From assembly GCF_964340395.1 (NCBI RefSeq), contig NC_135551.1, positions 28,098,380 to 28,162,379 of the forward strand: 64,000 bases of DNA, in the 5' to 3' direction. Shown here in pieces: positions 37,566-51,700 of the stretch (position 1 is its first letter; each line of letters begins with the position of its first letter). The position numbers were made by a program, and so were the translations under genes. The notes below the pieces were generated by a model, which was given only the letters and a program-made list of their open reading frames with translations, was not told the DNA's origin and did not search any database. The stretch is from Glandiceps talaboti. Lineage: Eukaryota > Hemichordata > Enteropneusta > Spengelidae.

Positions 37566-38935
37566 TAGCACAACTGAACTTGTTCAGTAGTGCTATAGGG
37601 ATCGCCCAGCGTCTGTCTGTCTGTCTGTGTGTGTGTGTGTGTGTGTGTAAACAACTTAAAGTCAAAAACCGCTGTACCGATTGCCACGATATTTGGTGGG
37701 TCCATTACTTTGGGTGTCTAGTTGGGAAATTGTTCAAATCAAAATGATCGCATCACAGGTGTGTGATTTGGGTCAAAAAATGTGATTTTTCGTCAAAAAA
37801 CTTAAACTCAGAAACTACTGGGCAGATTGGTGCGAAATTTGGTGGGAACATTCTTAAGGGGGTGTAAAGTAAGATTTGTTCATGACGGGATGATTCCATC
37901 AGTGATATGCAAATTAGGGCTAAAAATGTGTCTTTTTGGTTAAAAATCTATAATTCTAAAACTACTGAGCAGATTGGGCTGAAATTTAATGGGAATGTAT
38001 CTAGGGATGTGTGGACGAAGAAATATTAAGCATACCATGATTCCATGAGTGATATGCAAATTAGGTGTAAAAATGTTCATTTTTGGTCAAAAACTTATAT
38101 TTCAAAAAGTACTTGGTCAATTAGTCTGAAACTTGGCGAGATGTTTCTGAAACTGTTATTCTGCAGATTTTCTTAAAAACATTTTGACAAAATTGGCCCT
38201 AGCGACCATGACCACGCCCTTTAGCAACAACCAAATGGCAGTATATTTTGGTCAAATAACAACATCATCTGGTAAGCAAGTGAGTAAACATTCAAAAAAT
38301 GTATGCAAATACCCTAGCAACCATGACCACGCCCATAGCAACAGCCAAACGGTGGTGTATTTCACAAAGATAACAACAGGGTTTAATAGATAATTGAATA
38401 AACATCCAAAAAATGTATGTAAATTTGCATAGCAACAAGACCACACCCATAACAACAGCCAAATAATCACGTATATTGCAAAGGTAACAACAGGAATAGA
38501 AAGACAGATGAATAAACATTCAAAAAATGTATGCAAATACCCTAGTAACCATGACCACGCCCATAGCAACAGCCAAACGGTGGTGTATTTCACAAAGATA
38601 ACAACAGGGTTTAATAGACAATTGAATAAACATTCAAAAAATGTATGTAAATTTTCCTAGCAACAAGACCACGCCCATAGCAACAGCCAAATGATCACAT
38701 ATATTGCAAAGACAATATCAGGAATTCATACACAAGTGAACAAAAACATACACAAATGTATGCAAATATATCTAACAACATGACCATGCCCATAGCAACA
38801 GCCAAATGATAGCATTTATCGTAAAGATAGCAACATGGTTGGATAGGCAACTGGATAGTTATTCAGCAAATAAACACCTATTGTTAGCATAGACTAGCAT
38901 ATGGATAAACATTTTTAAAAACTACAGTTGTGCTA
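37566..38935. mobile_element. Non-autonomous inverted-repeat element with internal tandem repeats
   Basis: Begins TAGCACAACTG (37566-37576) and ends CAGTTGTGCTA (38925-38935), inverted copies of each other, so I take these as the termini of a ~1.37 kb element. After a CTGT/GT tract, the left half has about four copies of a ~125-bp repeat around actactgggcagattgg. The right half has about six copies of a ~120-bp repeat around gaccacgcccatagcaacag. No coding capacity. The start tagcacaactgaa recurs at about 50716, so the family is dispersed. The exact termini are inferred. Confidence 0.65.
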
Positions 38936-39179
38936 CAACGCCATTGGCGGTATTTTTTTAAAATAACAATTGAAAAAGTTCAATAAGACAATCAAAAGTT
39001 ACAAATAATGTAATTGGACATCAATATTATGCAGTAGTAAGGAAGACATTGAAACATTTTCTCGAAATATTGAATGTTACAAAAATGTCACTTGTTATCA
39101 ATATTGAACACAGTTCAGTATTTCATAATTAGGCACTGAAACTCATTAAAAGTTTCATATTTCTTCATGGATAATCTCA

Positions 39180-39346
39180 TCAATACGTTAGAATGTTTTT
39201 TGGGATGAATTTCTTTCCTCTTTTTTTTTCAATTGGAGCATTTCGGTACCGTTTTGCATTACCGACCTTTGCTGTGATTTTTTCATTGAAAGTTTTATTT
39301 GGCATCACGTCCAAGTTCTTGTCTTTAGCTTTTGCAGCAAGGTACA
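39180..39346 (-). CDS. Terminal exon of the BEN-domain gene
   Basis: Acceptor tttctttcag at 39347-39356, then VYLAAKAKDKNLDV and a Lys/Arg-rich tail (EKKRGKKFIPKN) ending at a TGA. Phase 1 joins it to the exon at 42104-42241, completing the last helix of the BEN domain (KIEAVR-VYL). The basic tail could be a nuclear localisation signal. The intron before it, about 2.76 kb, holds the Penelope-like element. Confidence 0.7.
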
Positions 39347-39633
39347 CTGAAAGAAAAAGAAAATATATCACTCAAGTATGAGACTGATGTATATAAGTAT
39401 ACACAAAAGTTTAGAAACTGCTGATACATGTACATGTAGGCACATAGAGTAATTTTATGGTACATTTTCTTGTACTGCTACGCCAAATACATTCCACTTG
39501 CTGTTTTAATTTCATGAATGGTATGTGGTACATTTAGGAAATAATTCTTTATTTTGAAAAAAATATAGTAACAAGATGAGTTCATACATTTGAATTTCCA
39601 GCCTGAGCAATGACAACACAGATACTATATTTG

Positions 39634-39727
<94 letters not shown>

Positions 39728-42700
39728 CTACTGATAATAGTACAGTATCAAGTAAGATACACAGGAGCCATTACACAGTGTTTCATGCTTTCGCAATCAT
39801 CAGACGACTATCGGTACAGTCAGTGATGTTCTACTATTAAAGTTCAAAAATTCAAAGATTCCATTTCACGTGATATGGGCGCCACAGTGGAAGTTGGTCA
39901 GTACATATCTATTTTGATGTTGGCACTTTGATATTAATTCAGATCATTTGTTTAATATATTGGATTTGTCAGCATAGATGATACATAGCTTTTCTGCCAG
40001 ACAGAGGTCACATCGCTTTGAAACACTAGAATAGGATGGTGCGCATGTGATGACAGACCAGTCGATGGTATACTCTTGACCTTTCCTTTTCAAGTTCCAG
40101 ATATGTTTTGATAGCTCAGTACAGCTGTGATATCTCTCATTGGTGAAGGATTGTTTATGGTTTACATGTCGGAGTTTGAAACTGTTATCCGTTAAACCAA
40201 TGTATTGCTTGTTGCTATCGTTTGTCTTAACATTGGCACTGTACACGACGTTACTGGATAGGCATTTTCCTCCAAGAGGGCACATGTCCTTAATTCGACA
40301 GTTGCAGGCTACACTCACTGCTGTTTTCTCGGGTTCCATGATCTTTTTATTGTGTGCTTTAACAATGGATGCCATGTTCCCCATGCAGCTATAGCTCACT
40401 TTGACGTTGCCTCTGTGAAATATTTTGTGTAGTTTAGAACCTCTAGGGTAGTGCTTGTCAATTAAGTGGAGGAATTGGTTACCGATGTTTGATTTTACCG
40501 TTTTACTATAAGGTGGATTAAACCAGATGGTACTTCTTTGTCTATTTTTCCTCTTTACTTTATCAACACTTTTATTGACATATGCCATGCCATCTTCATA
40601 TCTGCTGTTTTTGAGTACTTCTGCGGAAACTGGGGCTGCGGAGTTGAACACACTTTCATCATACAAAATGTCAGAAAGCCTTTTACTTATTGCCACTGGA
40701 AGATGTTTGATGATTGATGGCGGATGGTTTGATATAGAATTGAACGTATACTGGGTGGTCATTTGGTTTCCTATATAAGTTCAATGTAATGTCGAGATAG
40801 TTGACAATTTTCAAGTTGGACTCTATAGTTATCTTCAAGCCAGCTTCATGGAAAATCTTGATTATATCCTTGTTCATAATTTTGGCCTTCCTTGTACAAC
40901 GCAATGTCCTCTTTATGGTATTCCTTGGCAAGAGAATTAAGCATATAGAGGCCAACTAATTCACACACCTCAGCACCATCATAGTTACCCATTGTTACAT
41001 CAAACATATCCTTATTGTCCCTTTTGATACATGGGATATTGTTGTCAAACAGCAGTGACTTTCTTGCATGCATGATTATTTCGATTTCCTGATCTGAAAT
41101 TTCTGTATGCTGCTTACCGAATGTTATTGATTTCGTAAGCAGCTCTTCAGTAATTGACGGATAGAAATTAACGATATCGAACACAACAAAAGAATATCAG
41201 GATTTATTTTGCAGATTCACAAACCAGTCAATCCCTGATGCTGAATTGCGCCACTGGTTTACACCTGTAGATGATCTTATCTCATTATTTATTCTGTCTA
41301 GGATCTTCTTGCTAACTAGACCCATCTCACTCTTGGCTTGATTGATTAACCTACAAGTTGGATTGTTGACAAAGTTTTCCTTGTGATCTTTCAAGGTTAT
41401 GAAGGCCGTTTTTTTTGCCATGATTTCCATTCTGTCATCCAGATTTAGGTCGGTAGCTATACGTTTGGCTTCAAGATTGATATCACTGTATGAAGTTTTT
41501 TTTGCAGATTTGTATGTCTTTGTGATGTTTTCTCCGAGTAGTTTATCGTATTGACTTTTATCTACCCGGTAGAAGTTCCCTGTCTTGTCTGCAGGGATGA
41601 GCATTTTTCCCGATTTCTTAATTTCTCTGATATCTGTTTTGAGCTGATGTTGAAAATTGTCATTTACCTTGACATTTTCTATCATATTCAACATATCTTT
41701 CGAAGGGTTTCATGCAGCCAATCTGAGGAGGACATTTTTTAGTTTTATATATACATAGAGTTTCATTCTTCTTTCGCCAAGTAGAGTGCTCGATCACCTT
41801 GGAGAGCTATCATACATAAAAATGAAAGAAGACGAGTCTGATGTTACATTGTGGATTTACACTACGAACCATTTCACCATAAGGATCGTCAGGTGTAATA
41901 GTAGGGTTTAATAGTAGTCGTTGGCTTTACATTCTGCTTTATGTACATAACTTATGTGTTCTCTGACGGATGTGTGTACACACAAAAAAAATTGGAAACA
42001 AAGGTTACGAATTATTAAGTAAGAACTTGTTAGCATGCCAGCATTTACTGATTAATTCAGTTCTGCTGTTCAAGGTTGTTATATATATATAAATAAAACA
42101 TACCTCTGACTGCTTCAATTTTATGAATATCTAGGACAGGTAAGTTGTCCCTCTCCTTGCCTCTCCTTAAACCTTGTCCACAGCTATTCATTAGTTCGTG
42201 CCTTGTAAAAACAAGGTCAAGCACAGAATTCATGAGTGATCCTGAAATATATTGAAAATATATGTAAGATAAATGAAAACCTCAGGCAGTAATACATTTT
42301 TAAAATCAGATCTTAATGTGTCAACACAGACTCTCCCAGAATTCTTCCATAATAAAGGAGGATCCGTGTTTAAATTTGAAGTCAAACTTGTCATCTAGAA
42401 AACCATAAATTTCAGAATACACACCAAGATTGTAGTTATACACTCCAAATTTCAGCACAATCTATCTAAATGAGGAGTTTTGGAGTTGAAGTAGTTTGCT
42501 CAAAAAATGAACACTTCATGTTGAATCATTCGCATGGTTTACACAGAATGTGTAAAAGGAGAAGATTCTAAGAATTTCATACCCCCCCCCCCCCATCTGT
42601 ACTTGTTTAATGTTCACTGTTTATCAAGAATTATTTTGCTATGATGCAGCAAGACAAGATTAATTAGAATTCCATCAGTCACTTACAAATGTGTTATTTG

Positions 42701-45700
42701 TCCCACTCATGTATGGTGACCACACAAGTTTTAATTATTAAAATCAACTCACCAAGATAATCCTTAGCTTTAGCAGCATTACTGTCTGCATCAAACAGAC
42801 CAACAGAACTAACTTTTACATCACTATACTCAAGAGGGTGTTCTGTTAGAATCACAAGTGGTCTCATGGACTTTGTACCCTGTGGAGATAAACAGACAAA
42901 ATTATGGTGCCAGTTACAACTTGACATACAAATATTTGTTCAGTGTCTTCTACAATGAAGTGTTACTTTCATACATGTCAGCCTATAATTGATTGTTCTA
43001 TTCTTAGCTTGGAGAAAAAACAACTAATATTGCACAAAAAATATTCGTAAGTTACATAGGCCAGCATAACACCATTACAAAAACAATAGTAAAGATTGTA
43101 AAAAGTTAAAGTATTACAGAAAAAGCATACATTCACAGCCATATTTGACACATCTCCGTCCATGTGTCAGAGTTCTTAGAGTGCATATTTCCAGAGCTAG
43201 GATCTGCTGTACTGATCATGGCAATCAGTGTAAGGAAATCTCAGAAAAGTTCAGTAAAAGTAGACAGTGACAAAGTAATTTTACATTAAGGCTAAGAAAC
43301 AATACAAGTACTAGTTAATCGTGAGTTTCTTGACTGCACAACTCATGCAATACTGAGTAAATATTACTTACTTGCCAACTTGGTGTGTGCAGCACCACAA
43401 TCCTGTCATAAAATTCAGAAACAAACACATATTTCCATCAAATAGCATTTTGCATTATCAAATTTGGGTGCACCCCGAAGGCACCTGGAAGATCACACCC
43501 CAGGTGCACTTTAGGTAGCACCCACAAGACTCCCCTAATAGCACATTCAATAGCACGTTTTGTACACTGCAAGTGTTGAAACAAATTTATAGTACCTAGG
43601 CTGTAGCAGTTTATAAATGGCTTTACTGTACATACTGCACTTGATAGTTTGTTTTAGAACAAAACAATGTAAGTTCAATATATCCAACTATTTAATACAC
43701 TTATTCCATATCTGACTCATCAGTGTCATGGTTTGAATCATTGTCACTCCTATCAGAGTCATTGTCTGCAATATCTTCATCCGGCAATTCATATTCCCCT
43801 TCAACTTCTAAGTGTACTGTACTGTCCTCTTCAAACAAGTCAACAAGTTGTTCATTCATTATCATCTCCAATATTGTCTCTTCACTCATTTTTTCCTCAG
43901 TTCCTGTGTTTTCACAGTTGACACATCTGCATCCAGGTCCACAAGTAGCCTCCTTTTTTCTGCATGAACATTGTTTTTGCAGCCTGCTTTACAAGTACAT
44001 CCCTTTGTTAGAAATGAAACATTTCCCTGGATATGTTTCATATTCTCATCGGTGTCCCAAATGATCTTAAGCTGGTTTCCAGCAACAGAAAACCCATGAT
44101 CAATATATGATGGCAATTCTATATTGCTTTTATGGGATTGACACCACAATTTTGATATAAGACAAGTACGCAGCCAGTGGAATTTAAGGGCACTAGGATT
44201 TGGAATACAATCTTCCTTTACCAGCAAGTCAAATGTTTTCCCATCTCCAACAACTACTAAGTGCCTTAATCTTATACCAATTTTAAAAATTGAGTGAAGT
44301 TTCTCAACAACATGTTTGACAGTATTCAAGTTATCACAAGGTTTATTTAGGACACCTAGATATATGACTTTTGATTGCTCTGTCAATGGATCTGATGTTG
44401 AAGAGAGTGAAATCCTTAAATGACCCAACAGTATATTAGACTGATCAATGCAGTATCGAAACACATCACTTTTCAAGAGGTCTATGTTACATTGCTCACC
44501 CTCAGTAATGGCAAAGTCTTTCATTGCCAACGCTGGTGTTGAAAGTGGGACATTTTTAGTAGAATGTGAAGGTAAGAAATGTTGATCTTCATCAGATCTA
44601 CTTTTCAGTGCCTGAAGCAAAGATGCAGTTTTCCTCTTTTTAGGAGGTGGTTGTGCTACTTCTTGATTTGAGGCACAGGCAGGAAAAAGTGGAACTGAAA
44701 AGATATCATTCATAGACATGTTCATCAAATCTAAACTCAGCAAACGTATGTTTCTATTATACCATGGTTGTAGAACATTCTGTGCTCCTACATCAAATAA
44801 ATCAGTGTTGTCACTGTAGATATCTGATAGCAAGAGTTCATACAAGCCATAGTTAGACCGTATTACACAGAATGGTTCTACTCTATAATATTTTGAACCA
44901 AGTGCACAAAGCACTGACCCATGAGAGGAGAATACTTTGACAGAACACTTCAGTATGTATGACAGACAGACTAATTCAGCGTAGTCACCCTGAATGTGTT
45001 GTTTGTGTAACTCATTACCCCTTTGACAAAAGTCAGGAAATTGACCAGAGAGAAGAAATTCCTGTTCGTTCAATGGCAGAGTCTCTTCAAAAAAATCATA
45101 ACTTTGCTCATCACTTAAAAATTGCCCTATCATTTGCCTTACTTGAAGTAGAAGTATGTCTTCTAAGGAAGCTAATGTATCATCTACAGGTTGGCCATCA
45201 CACCTCTCACACATTTTAAGTTTCGAAGATGAATATGAGGCTATACATCTGAATAAAGCATTAGAATCACATTTGACAGCAACTTTTTTCAATTCTGAAA
45301 ACTTTCTTGGCCTGGTACTTTCAGGTATATAATCTGAATGGTCATTCTGAATTAATGATGGTTTTGGTTCAACAGCCTGGAATGATGTAGCATGTATACC
45401 TCTGTTTTTAAAGCTAGGCCCAACAGCAGCATAAGGTTGACCTATGTCTATGTTATCAAGGGATGTGATGGCAAATGCATCAGGGGTAAAGCTACTAGAG
45501 AACTTTCCCTCAAGTTTATCTAATACAATCTGGTTTATATGTTCTCTTGTAGTCTTTTTAGAACAGATCCCTTATGAAAATTTCAGCCTTCCCGCAGAGA
45601 TTTGCAGCAGAGCTGCGGGAGGGGTCCCACAGCTCTGCTGGACCCCTGCCGCACTTCTCTGCGGCAGAGCAACAATTTGCCATGCAAATGAGCTTTCTTG

Positions 45701-48700
45701 TCCCTCTGCCGACCAGATTTAATGTCCCTCTGCCGACCAGATTTAATGTCCCTCTGCCGACCAGATTTAATGTCCCTCTGCCGACCAGATTTAATGTCCC
45801 TCTGCCAACCAGATTTAATGTCCCTCTGCCGACCAGATTTAATGTCGCTCTGCCAACCAGATTTAATGTCATTCTGCCGACAGGATTTAACGTCGCTCTG
45901 CCGACCAGATTTAAAGTTGGATAAATTTTAAAATGTCAAGAACACAGAAAAAATTTCATTGAAAAACTTATTTAATGGCACTTGAAAGAAAAAAATTACA
46001 CTTCAAACATCTAGATGTAAATGATGCACAAGTTTTTACTGAGTATCTCTGACATATGCTCTTTTGGCAGATTTGCATTTGTCAGTGATTGCCTTTGTTA
46101 TTTCCTGACTCTTCATTTTGAGCACACTGATGGCATACGCTGGGAAAAAAAAATTAAAATGGACATTAGAAAACACTTTATATGCAAGAGTTATTTACAC
46201 ATCTCTCTTTGTTCATTTTTACTTTGTTTTAAACTCTATTAAGGGCTTCACTTCCCAAAATTCACTAACAAATACAGGTGTTATAGATGAAAAGACTTCT
46301 TTATGGCACCATGAAAACTGGAATGAACGATGGAACTTGAACATGCACAGAATGTGCCACAAAAGCTGATTTACTGACCTATCAGTCCTTCCACTACAGG
46401 TTGGCCTCTCAATTTTGAGTAATTGTCTTCCGCTCTATCCTTTGGTTGGTAGAATCCATCAAATAGCTTCTTCAGTGTATGAGATGGCCCTTTGCTTCCA
46501 ACTTTCAGAAGAATCTCACTTAGCCATTCTCCTGGGACACACAATATATTTCCCAGCCTTTCATACCCTGCTGATGGGTCCTGATCCGCAGGTATTAGTT
46601 CCTGTAGGAAACGGAATACAAGTTCTGTAACATGGCTCTGTATGAGGTGAAACTTCGGTTTTAGTTACATTGCTGCAGTGTAGGAATGTACTGTGTTATG
46701 TCTAGAAGTAACTTAATTCATTGAACTGATTTTGTACATGTTATGATATCACGTCATATTGTTGATTCCAAAACAATATGGTCTCTTCTTGCCTACCTGT
46801 AGCAATTTTTTTTAGAAAACAAATCTCAGGAAAAGAAATTTTTTAAAGCTGTAACTATCACAACCTCCTATTTTTTGACAAAGTAATATATTTTGTGTCT
46901 TTTCTAAGAAAAATAGGTAGTGCCAACCTGTCCTTATGAAAAACCAGTAATCTGTATACTAATGGTATATCTAAAGTACATCTAATGGACTTGAAGTATT
47001 ACTGATGCATGAAGCAATAGAATATTAAATTTGAAACTCACATATGATGTTCTTAGGATCTGAGTTCCCCTTGATGGCCTATACCAGCTGCTTTGATCAT
47101 CTTTTGTCCCAATGTCCTGGCTTGCACTTTTAGTACCTGCAATGGTGACATATATTGAGATTACTGACACCCATATGAAATAGCACACATCAACCTAAAA
47201 TTACATGCAAGATGAAGTCTACTGAAAGGTTTGGCCTGATAGAATTACTAGTATGATGAAAATATATATTGCTAATGAGATCAATCACAAAAAATAACTG
47301 TATAATCTTTTTGCACAGCCACTTAAGTTTAATAAACTTGGTTGTACCTTTGAAGTTATATGACTTTATGCAAAATATGAAAATATCTCTTAAAAATTAA
47401 AATGATTTCATGAGGAACAATTTATTATTCATGTCATGATCATGTATAGCACATTTGCATGTCTTTTCAGTGGTTTAATATACAATTACCACAAGGCTTC
47501 CAATACAGTTGACACAAAAATCCAAGACTTAACAGCATTTGTTAAAACTGTTTCAATTATAACATCAAGTAAGTCACAGTGAACAGCTAAACCAAGACTG
47601 ATCACAGTTATGCCCATGCAGAGATGATTGAGTCAAATACACATGAAAAACTTACTCTGGTCACTCTGTAAGTCATTACAGACAGTTTTCATATGATGCA
47701 AATTTTTTTCAAGTTGCACCACTTTGTCTTTTAGGCTTTTAATTATGTTATCTTTAACAATGCACAAGCTACAATCTTCGGTGAGCATTTCCAAGCATGA
47801 AGAAGTGTCCTCAAAGAGGATGGGAGAGTTAGGCACTACAGCTGCATTAGTGTTAGGTTCATGATACATGCCATTATCTAAATTGGTGTATGTTTTGTTA
47901 CCCAGAGAAGGAGAAGATAAGTGTTCAAAATATTCACTTGAGGTTTGGTTAGGAGAGTCAAAATGTGAGCTGTCTTGGTTATAAAGAATATTAGTGGCAG
48001 AGGAAGTGGATTCGTTTACCTCATAACAGGGAGTATTACATGCAAAATTAGTAGAGTTTTCATTGTGATAATTAGTAAAAGAATCATTGCCATGGGCAAA
48101 TGCAGACCTAATTGTTTCCCCATGATAAACTTTGGCCCTCTCTAAGATTCTTACTAACTTTGGAGAAAATTTTAGAAGTTTCCCCAGTTTCCCAATCTGA
48201 TTAAGATCACAGATATATTTACAGTACATGTCTAAAGCTGCAAGATCAGCAAAATCGTATAAACTTTCAACGTCACATCAAAAATAAAACAAAAGTATAA
48301 TTTATACATGTACATCCAGAAATGTCAGCTTGTAATAAGTGTCCTTGACCAACATATTAAGGAAATGAACAGATAATCTTTCTTTGGAAGACTACCTTTT
48401 AGAATGTACGATACTTCAATATGTATACATTGTATATTAGATTATGTTTAACTCACCAAATATAGAACTTATGATGTCTGGGTCAATGCCCTGTCTTCCA
48501 TTCATACCCTTAACATTTATTTCTACAAGTTTATCATCACTATAGAAAACTTGCAGCAGAAACCGGGCACTTGCTGTAACAGACTTGTTCTTTGTCTTTT
48601 GAGCAGCTATGATTTTAACCTTTCCAGGCAGATATATGTCATCTCCGTCACAGTGTCAACTGTGCGTAATGGCAAATTAAAAACAGACATGGACAAAGTA

Positions 48701-51700
48701 AATAAACAGTTTTCACATAAATATAGACAAGAAAATTGTCAAATTTGCACCATCAACTTTAGTTAGTTTTAAGAATATTGCGAAATAAAGTTGAAAATAT
48801 TAAGTGAAAGATTCCCATATAAATGCCCACACATAGGATGCTATACATAGTCATTTTGAATCAGCTGGGCAACTTCGCTAAAAATAGGCAAGACTGTTTT
48901 TGGCTACAATGTGCTACAAATGAATCAAAGTATGAGGCGTGTGACATTTAGTGCTATAAACATCTCTTAAGTCGGTCCCGCCCACTTTTACAAATAATAC
49001 AATACAGTATGAGAAAAAGTTCAAATATTCCCTTTCCACTACGAAACTATGCACCAAGTTGAACACCTTGAGTGTTATCTTTTTCAGTCGGGCACATTTC
49101 CGTTGTTGTGGCAGTGCCGGTGATTGTACTTGAGTTAGACGGGGGAGTTGATGAACTTGAAATGCACTCATTTGGTTTTGTTGTGCACTGAAAGGAAAGA
49201 GAAAAGGACGCTACTTGAAATCAACTACTGAATAAAACGCAAATTTCAGAAGAAGAAAAATGAATGATTTGAAGGTACAGTAGGAATGCATCGGTATCTA
49301 ATAAAATGTTACATTTGATTTGGATGGTAAACATCCGCCCAGAAAATAAACATATGTTACAAACCTCATAGGGTGTTAATGGCTTTCACTTTGGAGGTGG
49401 TCTCAATTTTTTTTCTTCAAATATTCTTATTTCTATTCCTCTTGCTGTGGCTGGTATAGGATCAGGGTGTGCTTGGGTTGGTCTGTTGCCGTTGACGAAA
49501 AGACAAGAAAATATATAGGCGTCTTGTTTTACTCGGTGTACACCAAAGTTGTCGCCCCACGAACACGCTCGAACCCATTGCTCACACTTTTCAGGTTGCG
49601 TTTTCGGTTTTGGAAAACGTACGAAAAAGACCCCTTCCATATAATCTCTAGCTGCAAATCTTGAATAGCTTCTGCATGGTTTCACTCCCATATCGAGCGT
49701 TCAAAACTTTTTTCTCTCGATACTACTTCTGATGACGGTGTACAGTGAACGTTTCTTACGTATGGGAACAATGGCGTTGCTAACACTCTGACAGTTTAGC
49801 TTGACCTGCCTCCCATTATCTTATATGGTTGCTATGGAGCGTCACATGTGATCTCGTACGATCCCGCGTTATGGAATATGGTCTATTCAGCAAGTTTCCA
49901 TAGTGCAGAATACAAAGACATCTGAAAGAGACACTCACCAGAGTAATCAACTGCATTTGAAGCTGCTAATTCAGCTTTGTACAAGCCTATGGCTGACACT
50001 TTGATGTTTGCAAATTGTAGAGGATTGTCTTTTGTGATGACTAGAGGTCTTTTCTGAAATGATACAAAGAAAATGAGTACGACTCCTGAATTGTAGACTA
50101 AGTCTTGGGGCAAGTGATGTGAACACAGCTGTAAAGTTAGAGAGTTTGCACCCTTGAAGAAAAAGAAAATGGCTTGTTGGCCAAAAGCTACAGTGATGTG
50201 TTATTCATGACAGATAGGCAAGTTAACTAGTACTGCTGTTGAAACTAGCAGTCACTGGAAGCAATTGTCCAATTTTCTTCCTTGCATTTAAGTTGAATGT
50301 GACATCCTTTGCTTGGCTGATCATCCTGCCTATCTAATGGCTATACTGATAAATGATGTTTTAAAATTCTTGTTTCACAGATGAAATTTACACATAAGCA
50401 TGACTTGTGCATACTGATACAAAGCTTCAAAATACAAGTGCCATATTGATCACCTATAGATCGAAGCCTGTGCACCTTAATTTCCCCTCAGACCACTATA
50501 GATAACAGTCTAGAAATGTGGCTTTTCCCTTGGTGTGAAGATGTCACTTATTTGCTTTAGCAATAATCTTTTAATTCTAATTAGGGGCTGTTGTTTATGT
50601 CTGTAGTCGCAATGTTACTTGTCTGTGGTTTGATCATGTAAAGTAACGCGATATTTGAGTAGCGATCGAGTGTTTGATGTGACTTTGAGGGCTTTTTCTT
50701 TTGTTTGTGTGCTTTTTTAGCACAACTGAAGTGAGCCTTACCTGATTAGCGTACGATCTTGTTTTCTGCTGCCAAAGCAGCATTTTCGTAACGGAGATGT
50801 TGGTTTCCTTCCTGTAGTGCTACAACAGATGTTGGCTCACTAAGGACCATGTCCATAGAGTCTCGTACATAATATGCTGTTGTGCTCTACAAGTATCTGC
50901 TGTGTAGGTTGAAGATGGTACAGCATTGGGAGAGACTTCAAGATGAGTTGAAAAGGGTGATTGTAACATGGTAGACTGAACTGAACTTGGTAGCGTTGAT
51001 CCTCTGGGAGTATGTGGCTTCAACTGAAATAAACTTGCTGTGTTTGGTCTAGTAGATGCATGATCTAGGCTTACTCAAGTTGTGGTTGAACTCCGAGAGG
51101 AAGGATGGATCCTGTGGGAAAAACGGATGGACCCTGAAAGAAACGTGAGGAGACTTGTTCCCTGGATTGGTGTGTATGATTTGAACCTCTTGGCAGGTCT
51201 AGTTGACACAACCCCAGAGACAGGTTTGGCCCTCTGGGAGATATCTTGGATGTACAGTTCTGTCATTGACAAGTTCTGTATTTCTTTTTGTTATTTTCAC
51301 TTGACTGTTCCAGCACTGTGTCTTCTACTTTTATTATCTCTCTTTGGCTCTACTGTCACTGCATCTCCTACCTCCTCATCTCTCTGTTTTTTCTGGCTCT
51401 ACATCCTCATGATTGTTGGGTGTAAATGTAGTGGTTATTACTTTCATCTCATTGGGTATCAATACCTTTGTGATCGGTAGTTCTATTTCCCCGTTCTGTA
51501 ACTTGTCTACACACTTCTGCCACATTGTGTCTTGGTATTTATGTTCATCTTTTATAGACGAAGAGTGAAAGTGGTACATGTGTGGACCTTCTGGTTTAGT
51601 TACATCTTCACCAGGACCATCCATGAATTCAACTCCAGAATCACACTTTCTCCACCATACACCTTTTCCTGGTAATAGAAAATCACCAATTCTTTTCAAG

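Noticed and set aside
45574..45931. Plus-strand 8-residue repeat protein (SLCRPDLM)
   Set aside because: Result of a 24-bp array, a multiple of 3; no coding context on either side.
49720..49750. Further hammerhead motif (ctgatgacgg...gtgaacg)
   Set aside because: No GAAA box at the right distance and no closing stem I.
51082..51480. Plus-strand ORF with hydrophobic stretches (membrane protein?)
   Set aside because: Lies opposite coding-like minus-strand frames; hydrophobicity comes from reading a basic/acidic frame backwards.
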